Positions 14,081 through 21,369 of a stretch of DNA of 21,733 bases are shown piece by piece; position 1 is the first letter of the stretch, and each line of letters opens with the position of its first letter. This DNA is from Phycisphaerae bacterium (GTDB lineage Bacteria > Planctomycetota > Phycisphaerae > UBA1845 > UTPLA1): positions 1 through 21,733 of the forward strand of contig JAFGQA010000220.1 of assembly GCA_016935885.1 (NCBI GenBank), written 5' to 3'. The notes under the pieces were generated by a model that made no database searches, was not told the origin of the DNA, and saw only the letters and a list, made by a program, of their open reading frames with translations. The position numbers and the translations under genes are program-made.

Positions 14081-14140
14081 GGTTGATCCGCCTGCCGGCG
14101 GGCAGGTCCGCCAAACGGCAAGCCAGCAGGCCAGCCAGGC
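14081..14140 (+). repeat. 60-bp dispersed repeat, copy 2
   Basis: It is colinear with 12161-12220, with identical core GGTCCGCCAAACGGCAAGCC at 14105-14124. The internal hairpin is CCTGCC-GGCG-GGCAGG (14091-14106), differing in sequence but still paired. Confidence 0.7.
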
Positions 14141-14205
14141 GGCAGAATCAGCGATGTTGTTCCTGCGCGGTGCTTCAGCGATCGGGGACTGAGTGTTGAG
14201 GACCT

Positions 14206-14760
14206 ATGGCCAGCTACGAAGTATCACGGACCTCCGGGCAGTGCAGTGTCAGCGGCCGGGCGTTCGCGGAAGGGGAAGCATTTCACTCCGTGGTGGTCGA
14301 AACACCACAGGGGTTTGAGCGGCAAGACATCTGCGAGGAGTGCTGGGAGGGCCCACCGGAGGACGCGGTTTGCCATTTCAAGACGCGTCTGCTGAAGAAG
14401 GAGATGCCCCGCAAGACGTTCGTCGATGATGCGGTGCTGGTCAACTTCTTCCAGCGGCTCGCCGACAGTGAGGAGCCGCTCAAGCAGAGGTTCCGGTTCG
14501 TATTGTCGCTGATCCTGACGCGCAAGCGTGTGTTGAAATACGAGCGGACGATTCGTGAGGGAGACCACGAGTTCTGGGAAATGAGGTTGACACGGGACAA
14601 GGGGCTTCACCGTGTGTTCAACCCCTCGCTGGACGATGCTCAGATCGAGGAACTGACACGGGAATTGGGGGCGATTCTGCACGGGCAGGTGACGGATCGG
14701 CTTGGACGGGAGGATTTCAATGGCCCGGATTCGTCGGGGCCCCCGGCTTCGTCGATGTAG
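14206..14760 (+). CDS. Conserved-looking hypothetical protein, Cys-rich N-terminus
   Basis: I do not recognise a named family in this 184-residue protein. The N-terminal 60 residues carry four cysteines, C13, C43, C46 (CEEC) and C56, in a layout that could bind zinc, with the context GQCSVSGRAFAEGEAF resembling treble-clef or zinc-ribbon starts. Residues 74-112 are helical and basic (LVNFFQRLADSEEPLKQRF, then LILTRKRVLKYER), and about 118-160 are mixed. The tail is Ser/Pro-rich. There is no signal peptide or membrane segment, so it is probably cytoplasmic. Start ATG 14206 has GAGG nearby. The downstream lipoprotein may overlap its end. Confidence 0.8.
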   Translation: MASYEVSRTSGQCSVSGRAFAEGEAFHSVVVETPQGFERQDICEECWEGPPEDAVCHFKTRLLKKEMPRKTFVDDAVLVNFFQRLADSEEPLKQRFRFVLSLILTRKRVLKYERTIREGDHEFWEMRLTRDKGLHRVFNPSLDDAQIEELTRELGAILHGQVTDRLGREDFNGPDSSGPPASSM

Positions 14761-15742
14761 CCACGTGGGTCAGCGAGTTAACCTATGCCACGCCGTCGCG
14801 CACGGAAGCCAACGCCAACGGGTTGACCGGCACCGCCCCTTGCACGCCGCGCATACCGCATGTGTGGTGGTCTGTTTGCTGGCAGGCTTCGGCTGCCCGC
14901 CACCCAGCGGAGAGGTTGGTCAGGATGTCCCGCCGCCGCCGCCGCGGACGTTGGATGAGATCATCGAGACGATCGAAGGCAACGCCGCGTTGCTGGATCG
15001 GGCGTTATGGTCGAATAGTGTCACGGTGACGGCTCGGTTCACCGACGAAAACGGTAAAGAACACGTCTATAACCTGGACAGCAATCTCCTGTTCCAACCG
15101 CCGCGTGATCTGCGCATGGACCTGCGGCCGGGGCTGGGCGATCAGGTCATGCAGATCGGCTCGAACACGGAGGACTACTGGATCTGGATCGAGCCGGAGA
15201 TGAAACGGATGTGGTGGGGGCGACACCGGCACGCGGGCAAGCGGTGCGCGGGTTCGATCTCGGTGCGACCGGATCAGTTGGTCATGGCGTTGGGGCTGGG
15301 CGGCCTGCCGCGGGCGGGAGACGGGCTGATTGGGCCAGCCCGGAAGTATGGGAAGACGTACGACATCTTGTATTACCTGCGCGAGTCCACTGACGTTGAG
15401 GACCAGCGGTCGAGCGGCGGGTATTGGTTGGCGCGGGAGTATTGGGTGGAGCGTTCGCCGCCTTATATGGTGAGGATCGTTCAGTTTCGTGACCGACTCG
15501 GACGCGTGTTGATGAGCGCGTTTCTGGACGACCAACGTCGGGCGTGGGAAGGCGGTCCGTTGGTGGCACACTCGATCAGCATCATCTGGCACTTGGACGA
15601 AGGCAAGTTCACGATGTCGATGGGTCGTGTGCGGGGCGTGCCACCGGAGAAGGTGAACGCTGATGCGTTCGCCCGCCCAGAGGCGGATGATCTGCCCAGT
15701 GGTATCGAGGCCGTGATTCAGGTGGATAGCGATTGCGATTGA
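14720..15742 (+). CDS. Probable lipoprotein, LolA/LolB-like in outline
   Basis: The lipobox LLAGFGC, preceded by a hydrophobic ACVVV run, predicts lipid attachment at the cysteine (residue 59 from this start). A Pro-rich linker (PPPPPRTLDEIIETIEGN) follows. The rest is beta-rich (SVTVTARFTDENGKEHVYNL, MQIGSNTEDYWIWIEPE), in outline like LolA/LolB-type outer-membrane lipoprotein folds, but I cannot assign a family. The start is doubtful. ATG 14720 has GGGAGG 6 bases upstream but gives a 40-residue leader before the signal sequence and a 41-bp overlap with the preceding gene. That leader contains a sequence close to the 3978-3996 repeat arm, which suggests intergenic DNA. TTG 14840 would give a normal signal peptide but has no ribosome binding site. 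The RDD gene starts 7 bp after the stop. Confidence 0.75.
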   Translation: MARIRRGPRLRRCSHVGQRVNLCHAVAHGSQRQRVDRHRPLHAAHTACVVVCLLAGFGCPPPSGEVGQDVPPPPPRTLDEIIETIEGNAALLDRALWSNSVTVTARFTDENGKEHVYNLDSNLLFQPPRDLRMDLRPGLGDQVMQIGSNTEDYWIWIEPEMKRMWWGRHRHAGKRCAGSISVRPDQLVMALGLGGLPRAGDGLIGPARKYGKTYDILYYLRESTDVEDQRSSGGYWLAREYWVERSPPYMVRIVQFRDRLGRVLMSAFLDDQRRAWEGGPLVAHSISIIWHLDEGKFTMSMGRVRGVPPEKVNADAFARPEADDLPSGIEAVIQVDSDCD

Positions 15743-15749
15743 GAAGCTT

Positions 15750-17609
15750 GTGAGCTGCCGGCGGATGATGAGGATTCGTCTGATCGCGACAGTCTGTCTT
15801 GTGCTCGCGTTGGGCGCGTCCGCGCCTGCTTGGGGCAAGGAGTGGCAGGCGGCCCGATTGTGGGTCACCGGCGGCGAGGAGAACGTCTGGATCGTTGGGG
15901 CATCCGAGCCTGTGGATGAGGGGCTCGGAGTCATTCAGATATGGTATTCGGGCAAGGGGGACACAAAGACGACGGTTTCGGACGGCCGTGTGACACCCCG
16001 CCAGAGCCCGAACCTGCCGCCGGTGTCCGGCGATCTCTTCTGCGTCGGGGCCGACACGGAGGCCCTGCGCGTGCTGTTCTCCGATCTGTCGGCCTGCGAC
16101 TACTCCGCCAATAGGAAATCGACGCTCGGCGCGCTGTGGCGAGACCAGTGTGGCGAGAAGCCGCTGGCGTGGGGCGGCGACTCGTCTGAGGCGACGTTCT
16201 GGGCCTTGGTCGAGACCACCGCGCTCGTGACGAAGAAGGTGAAGGATGCGAAGGGCAGCAGAGACACCGCTGGGGGCGACGATGCCGGAGCGCCTGCACG
16301 CGGCGGAGACGTCGAGGCGGCGGACGAGACGAAAACCACCGATCATGGCGAGTCGCGTAAAGGTCGCAAGTCCGGTGAACGTCGGGAGGCTCCCGTCAAT
16401 GCCGGGGAGATCGGCACGGCGCCTAAGGGAGCCATCCCCGCCGGACGGCTGACACTGTTGCGGCTGCGCGATGGTGCGTGGTGCCGATTGCCGGTGCTTG
16501 GCGCGGCGTCGCAGGGGCGGCGGTTTTGGCTGTCGGGGCACGGGGGAGTTCTGCACCTATTCTGGCAGGTGCCCGCGGAGGGCGTCTTGGTGGCGACGCT
16601 CGCCAGTGAGGTCTGGTCAGAACCGCAACTGGTTACGTCGGAGACACACGTGCAGGCCGGGTGGGCGGGGGCACGCGCCGAGGGCCCGGTCTTTGTGGCG
16701 GGCACGGGCGACAGCACCGACCACGTGCAGCTACGGCTGCTTCTGCGGCGCGACGGGACCTGGTCAGACGAGGGGCTGGCCCGGGACGGAACAGAGGCGC
16801 TGTCGATCAATCCGGTGGCTTGCGGTGTGGGCGTTGTCGGCGGGCAGTTGGGCGTTGCGCGACCGACGGAAAGCGGGCAGGTAGAGTTTGGGCTGGGGGA
16901 CTTGGGCGCGTCACCGTCGATCCGGTTCACGACGCTGCGCCTGGGCTCCGTCGAGCCGGAGGAGCAGCCGATCTGGCAGGAAATGGTCCTGCTGGCGGTG
17001 CTGATGGTTCTGGTGACGGGGTTGTTCTGGTCGCGCCGGCAGCAGGTGGCCCAGCCCGCGAAGGTGCCTGACGGGCTCGTCATCGCACCGATCTTCCATC
17101 GCCTTCTCGCAACGATCATCGACTACCTGCCCGCGATCGCGGTGACGTCGCTATTGAGTCTGCCGGTGCTGATGGGACATATGGGGGGTTTGCCGGAGAC
17201 GACCAGCTTGACTGCATGGCTGGAGCACACGGACGACCCGGAGTTGCAGGAGGCCCTGCTCCCATACACCTTCGGTTCCATCGCTCTGTACGGGCTGTGG
17301 TGCCTGATCTGGGAGTTGTCCAGAGGCACGACGCCCGGCAAGATGTTGTTCCGATGCCGAGTAGTGAGCAGCGACGGTGCGCCCCCGACGGCAAAACAGA
17401 TCATCCTGCGGAACGTCGCACGGGTGGTGGTCTTCGCGTTGGGCCCACCTGGGCTGGTCATGACCTTCATGACGATGCTACTGCTGACCCGTAATCGCCA
17501 GCGGATCGGGGATGTGCTGGCCAATACCATCGTGGTTGGGCCGGGGGTCGCGAGGCCAGTCGACGCGGGGAGCCAGGAGCACGACCGACCGTCGGGACCG
17601 ACGGAGTAG
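15750..17609 (+). CDS. Secreted-domain protein with C-terminal RDD membrane domain
   Basis: This 619-residue envelope protein begins with a signal peptide (LIATVCLVLALGASAPAWG, about residues 11-29). A large extracytoplasmic region follows (30-405), split by a charged low-complexity linker at about 161-225. Its repeated W/F-containing strands suggest a beta-propeller-like fold, which is inference. A helix at 411-427 leads into an RDD domain: R451 and D458 in HRLLATIIDYL, helices near 455-475, 505-522 and 557-579, and the family core TPGKMLFRCRVVSSDG (529-543). RDD proteins are membrane proteins with proposed transport or ion-exchange roles. GTG 15750 gives the longest form; ATG 15765 or 15768 would give a more usual signal peptide. 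It follows the lipoprotein by 7 bp, so the two are likely co-transcribed. Confidence 0.85.
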   Translation: MSCRRMMRIRLIATVCLVLALGASAPAWGKEWQAARLWVTGGEENVWIVGASEPVDEGLGVIQIWYSGKGDTKTTVSDGRVTPRQSPNLPPVSGDLFCVGADTEALRVLFSDLSACDYSANRKSTLGALWRDQCGEKPLAWGGDSSEATFWALVETTALVTKKVKDAKGSRDTAGGDDAGAPARGGDVEAADETKTTDHGESRKGRKSGERREAPVNAGEIGTAPKGAIPAGRLTLLRLRDGAWCRLPVLGAASQGRRFWLSGHGGVLHLFWQVPAEGVLVATLASEVWSEPQLVTSETHVQAGWAGARAEGPVFVAGTGDSTDHVQLRLLLRRDGTWSDEGLARDGTEALSINPVACGVGVVGGQLGVARPTESGQVEFGLGDLGASPSIRFTTLRLGSVEPEEQPIWQEMVLLAVLMVLVTGLFWSRRQQVAQPAKVPDGLVIAPIFHRLLATIIDYLPAIAVTSLLSLPVLMGHMGGLPETTSLTAWLEHTDDPELQEALLPYTFGSIALYGLWCLIWELSRGTTPGKMLFRCRVVSSDGAPPTAKQIILRNVARVVVFALGPPGLVMTFMTMLLLTRNRQRIGDVLANTIVVGPGVARPVDAGSQEHDRPSGPTE

Positions 17610-17625
17610 CTTCTGTAACTGGAGA

Positions 17626-17665
17626 ATTCAGGGATCCCAGGATTCGAGGATCCGAGTGTTCAAGT
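17626..17665 (+). repeat. Octad repeat array between convergent genes
   Basis: Five phased 8-base units (ATTCAGGG, ATCCCAGG, ATTCGAGG, ATCCGAGT, GTTCAAGT) lie in the 75-bp gap between the RDD and thpR stops. The unit resembles the GGGTTCA heptamer of nearby arrays with one added base. No T-run terminator is visible. Confidence 0.55.
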
Positions 17666-17684
17666 CCGGAACGCGGTGGCACGG

Positions 17685-18245
17685 TCACGTCGCCAGCGGG
17701 TGGCGGCTCAGAGCACTGTAGATCGGGCCACCGGGCGTCAAGGTCGATTGATAGAACATGACACCGGAGACCGTCTGGGACCCGGCGCGCACGGGGGGCT
17801 GCGCGTCAAGGGCGGCTCGAATCTCGCGGCTGTTCTCCGTGAACTTGTTTCTGGCGAGGGTCAGGTGCGGTGAGAACCGCCGCCCTTCACGGGGGAAGCC
17901 AAGCGGCTCGATAAGGTCTTCGCAGAGGGCCTGGCATTCGGCAAGGCGCCCGCTCGGATCCTGGATGCCGATCCAGACAACCTTGACCGGGCCGGTCGGG
18001 TTGAATGTGCCCAGTCCTTCGACGGCGATGTCAAAGGGTTGGCACTCGGCGGCGAGTCGGCCCAAGGCCCGGCTGATCTCCGCGATCTGCTGATCCCTGA
18101 CCTCGCCAAGGAACTTGATCGTCAGGTGCATCTTGTTGGGATCGACCCATTTGAGCTTCGGGCAACGCGGCCCAAGCTGGGCCTGGAGGTCGGAAAGGTG
18201 CTTCTTGATGGCTCGGTCGAGGTCGATGGCAATGAAGGTTCGCAT
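17685..18245 (-). CDS. thpR: RNA 2',3'-cyclic phosphodiesterase (LigT/ThpR)
   Basis: This 186-residue 2H phosphoesterase has the two catalytic HxT motifs H40-L-T-I and H127-L-T-L at the expected spacing. The family N-terminus MRTFIAIDLD and the segment KLKWVDPNKMHLTIKFLGEV are typical. The enzyme opens 2',3'-cyclic phosphates in RNA to 2'-phosphomonoesters and can ligate tRNA halves in vitro. Length is normal (about 180-190). Start ATG 18245 opens the conserved domain directly. It is encoded downstream of the S23 gene on the same strand, with a heptad array between them. Confidence 0.95.
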   Translation of the reverse strand: MRTFIAIDLDRAIKKHLSDLQAQLGPRCPKLKWVDPNKMHLTIKFLGEVRDQQIAEISRALGRLAAECQPFDIAVEGLGTFNPTGPVKVVWIGIQDPSGRLAECQALCEDLIEPLGFPREGRRFSPHLTLARNKFTENSREIRAALDAQPPVRAGSQTVSGVMFYQSTLTPGGPIYSALSRHPLAT

Positions 18246-18259
18246 GGGGTCATCTGAGA

Positions 18260-18300
18260 GGGTTCAGGGTTCAGGGTTCGAGGATCAGAGGATCGGGGGG
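18260..18300 (+). repeat. Heptad array, GGGTTCA type, left of the S23 gene
   Basis: GGGTTCA (18260), GGGTTCA (18267) and GGGTTCG (18274) are followed by degenerate AGGATCA/GAGGATC units. The array is inverted relative to that at 18722-18770 on the other side of the S23 gene. Confidence 0.8.
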
Positions 18301-18307
18301 AAGAGCC

Positions 18308-18664
18308 TCACTCCTTTAAGGACTTCATTAGGGCCTTGAGCATTCGCTGGACTTCGTCTGCATTGTCGATCAACTCCACCACTTCGCCCTCACCACACAA
18401 TTCGAGATCCTTGGACAACATAAGCTGTGTCTCCAGCTCGGCCAGTGATCCCAGCGCTATCGACAGAAAACGCAGGTAATCCTTCCTGCTGCTGGGATTG
18501 TAGCCTTCAGCGGTATTCGACGAAACAGAGACCGCCGCGCGGCGCAGTTGGGTAATTAGCCCGAAGCGCTCGTCAGCCGGAAACCGTTTGGAAACCGCGT
18601 ACACCTGAAGACACAGGTGGTACGACCTTTGCCACACCTTGAGTTCCTTGAACGTACGAAGCAA
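18308..18664 (-). CDS. Four-helix-bundle protein, S23/bAvd-like (TIGR02436 type)
   Basis: This 118-residue protein has the S23-family hallmarks: FKELKVWQRSYHLCLQVY, FPADERFGLITQLRRAAVSV, the motif SNTAEGYNPSSRKDYLRFLSIALGSLAELETQL, and a last amphipathic helix. Relatives are encoded in 23S rRNA intervening sequences, as accessory proteins (bAvd) of diversity-generating retroelements, and as lone genes in many environmental bacteria. They form pentameric barrels that can bind nucleic acid. No rRNA, reverse transcriptase or variable repeat is present here. The start is TTG 18664 with GGGAG 5 bases upstream, followed immediately by conserved sequence. The gene sits alone between inverted GGGTTCA/TGAACCC arrays, which suggests it may be part of a small mobile or repeat-associated unit. 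Confidence 0.92.
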   Translation of the reverse strand: MLRTFKELKVWQRSYHLCLQVYAVSKRFPADERFGLITQLRRAAVSVSSNTAEGYNPSSRKDYLRFLSIALGSLAELETQLMLSKDLELCGEGEVVELIDNADEVQRMLKALMKSLKE

Positions 18665-18721
18665 TACTCTCCCTCACCACAAGGTCAAACTCCCAACACG
18701 GCCGACCCCGCCCCCCGCAAA

Positions 18722-18770
18722 CCCTATCCCCTGAACCCTGGCCCCTGGACCCTGAACCCTGAACCCTGAA
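18722..18770 (-). repeat. Heptad array, CCCTGAA type, right of the S23 gene
   Basis: Seven phased units run CCCTATC, CCCTGAA, CCCTGGC, CCCTGGA and then three perfect CCCTGAA. This is the reverse complement of the GGGTTCA array at 18260. It ends 9 bp before the PfkB stop codon (minus strand). Confidence 0.85.
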
Positions 18771-18779
18771 GCCTTATGC

Positions 18780-19685
<906 letters not shown>

Positions 19686-19765
19686 GGGATTCTCCACTGG
19701 TCCAGTTGTGGTGTTCTGTGAGCCGGGATTCTGGCGGCGAGGCGGCGTGGCGTCAATCCTGGGGG

Positions 19766-19800
19766 GCTGACGGCTGGAGGGTTCGAGGATTGAAGCGGAG
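19766..19800 (+). repeat. Degenerate heptad array
   Basis: The units are GGCTGAC, GGCTGGA, GGGTTCG, AGGATTG and AAGCGGA. Unit identity is low; the call rests mainly on similarity to the RGCTGAT and GGGTTCG units elsewhere. Confidence 0.4.
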
Positions 19801-19849
19801 ATTGTCTCGCAGTCGAGTTGGACGCTGGGCCAAGAATGCTCTCTACGGT

Positions 19850-19909
19850 GGGCCGAGAATCCTTTCTCGGCCCCTTGGATTCCCCCGCTGACCCTGGGGA
19901 ATATTCCCC
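19850..19909. promoter_or_regulatory. Strong hairpin plus 14-bp palindrome upstream of PfkB gene
   Basis: GGGCCGAGAA (19850-19859) and TTCTCGGCCC (19864-19873) form a perfect 10-bp stem with a 4-base loop. A related unit GGGCCAAGAATGCTCTC lies 23 bp upstream. The perfect palindrome GGGGAATATTCCCC follows at 19896-19909. The palindrome could be an operator; the hairpin could be a leader structure in the PfkB transcript. Function is inference. Confidence 0.4.
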
Positions 19910-20274
19910 GTTTTCCCCCGGGCTCACGGCGGGCCCCATCCAGTTCGGACGGGAGCCGTCGGCAGGCGAACTCACGCTGGTAGGGTATTGCAGCCGTTGA
20001 GACACAGTGATAGGATGCGCTCTTGGAGTAGCCGCCCTGGCAGGGTAGGCAAGGGCTCAGCAGATCTGCAAAGAAGACCCGCGCGGGCAAGCGTGGTCTG
20101 TGACGAAGGCCGGACAAACAGAAGGAAACCAATTCGGGTTCCCGACCCGCGCCACAAGCACTTTCATAACGCGCGGAGGAGGATACAGATCGAACGTCTC
20201 GGTACTGGTTCGCCACGTTACGCGTTGACCCGGTTTGGCAGTCTGTCCCATTTACCTGTACAGGAGTGAGAATC

Positions 20275-21240
20275 ATGAGAAGCAACGCCATCCTGTTTGT
20301 GGGCGCCCTCGTGGCGCTGGCCTGGACCGCGGGGGCGTCAGGCGGAATTACGTTCCTTCCCTTCGACTCGTATCCGAGCAAGGACGCCGACGACGGATCC
20401 ATCACGGCGGCGGATCGGCATATGCCGGGGGCCGTGCCGGTGCATGAACTCAACTTCTCTGACGACTGGAATGGGGACGACGCCTGGACGACGACGGGCT
20501 TCCACGCCGGGCATGACCCGCTGTACGGCGACGACTTGCTGGATGACGAGTACGGCCTCCCCTACCGGCGCGAGACGGACATCGGCACGACTTTCTACTA
20601 CGACATGAGGGACTCGTACGTGAGCTGTCCCACGCCGTCCGTGAACTACCACTCAGACCTTGGGCTGACGAATGGGATGCCATACCTTGTGGAGAGCCAG
20701 ATGGGCCCTGGGCAAGGGGTTCGGCAAGAGGGAGCGGATCTCGAGAGCGACAACGGCGGTGAAGGACAGTTCGGGTATGACTGTTATAACGATCCACCTC
20801 CCTGCGCGCGTGCCGTTCTGGACGTGAAGTTCAGCCAGAACGTCGCCACGTTCTGGCTGGATCTGTTGGACTTCGAAGCCTACTACGCCGGTCCTCCTGG
20901 AGGAGGTCTCACTGACCCGCTGCGCGCGGAAGTCTATGTCTTCGACGACGATCAGAAGAAGGCGGAATTCGCCTGGGGCTGGAACGAATGGTCCCTGGGC
21001 ACCGATCCGGACTTCCCCGGGAGCGGCGAGGACGAGGTGTTGGGCTTGGCCGTTTATGATGAGAACGCGAACTCGTTCGACCGGGTCGTGCTCATCGTGG
21101 GAAACACGCAGGGTGATACGGACTACGACAAGCAGCGCTGGGCGGCCGCCAACTTCGGTTTCAGCATCATCCCCGAGCCGGGAACAGCATCCCTCGCGCT
21201 GCTGGCCGGACTGCTTCTCATGCGCAGGCGCAGGGCTTAG
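20275..21240 (+). CDS. PEP-CTERM exported protein
   Basis: This 321-residue exported protein has an N-terminal signal peptide (ILFVGALVALAWTAGASG, about 6-23) and a classic C-terminal sorting tail: PEP at 300-302, a hydrophobic stretch (TASLALLAGLLLM) and RRRR. PEP-CTERM proteins are processed at the envelope by an exosortase-type enzyme, usually in biofilm or exopolysaccharide contexts. No exosortase is in the window. The mature region is acidic, Asp/Gly-rich and beta-rich (ATFWLDLLDFEAYYAG, AEVYVFDDD, RVVLIVGNT), like other planctomycete surface proteins with a jelly-roll look. Start ATG 20275 has AGGAG 8 bases upstream; a GTG at 20266 overlaps that site and is less likely. Confidence 0.93.
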   Translation: MRSNAILFVGALVALAWTAGASGGITFLPFDSYPSKDADDGSITAADRHMPGAVPVHELNFSDDWNGDDAWTTTGFHAGHDPLYGDDLLDDEYGLPYRRETDIGTTFYYDMRDSYVSCPTPSVNYHSDLGLTNGMPYLVESQMGPGQGVRQEGADLESDNGGEGQFGYDCYNDPPPCARAVLDVKFSQNVATFWLDLLDFEAYYAGPPGGGLTDPLRAEVYVFDDDQKKAEFAWGWNEWSLGTDPDFPGSGEDEVLGLAVYDENANSFDRVVLIVGNTQGDTDYDKQRWAAANFGFSIIPEPGTASLALLAGLLLMRRRRA

Positions 21241-21369
21241 GCGCGACCGCCACCGCGTGCCAGCGATCGCCCGTGTCCCTGCGGTACATACCGACGGGTG
21301 GCCCAGCAGTTCCGATGCTGCGGGCCCGATTGTATTCATCTCCGAAGAGTAGTGAAGGCGGAGGACGGC

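Larger units (their letters stand above)
19686..20274. other. Divergent gap between PfkB and PEP-CTERM genes
   Basis: No gene is supported in these 589 bp. They hold a degenerate heptad array (19766-19800), a 10-bp-stem hairpin (19850-19873), the palindrome GGGGAATATTCCCC (19896-19909), and the palindrome CCCGCGCGGG (20078-20087). Promoters for both genes must lie here, but I cannot place them. I looked for a c-di-GMP riboswitch ahead of the exported protein and saw none. Confidence 0.55.

Noticed and set aside
15609..16556. Minus-strand frames across the lipoprotein and RDD genes
   Set aside because: They are antisense shadows and contain no motif.
17620..17684. An intrinsic terminator between the RDD and thpR genes
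   Set aside because: GGATCC units can pair, but there is no GC-rich stem followed by a T-run on either strand.
18308..18664. A diversity-generating retroelement accessory (Avd) role for the four-helix gene
   Set aside because: There is no reverse transcriptase and no template/variable repeat pair in the window. The family is shared, but the system is not present.
18722..18770. Telomere-like or CRISPR interpretation of the CCCTGAA and other heptad arrays
   Set aside because: Units are 7 bases with no spacers, and the contig continues on both sides with ordinary genes.
19910..20274. A c-di-GMP or other riboswitch upstream of the PEP-CTERM gene
   Set aside because: I found no match to the conserved riboswitch core by eye, and no aptamer-like arrangement beyond small palindromes.
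19686..20453. N-terminal extension of the PfkB frame to 20453
   Set aside because: It would cross the start of the PEP-CTERM gene and the hairpin region. The conserved kinase begins at 19685 with its own ribosome binding site.
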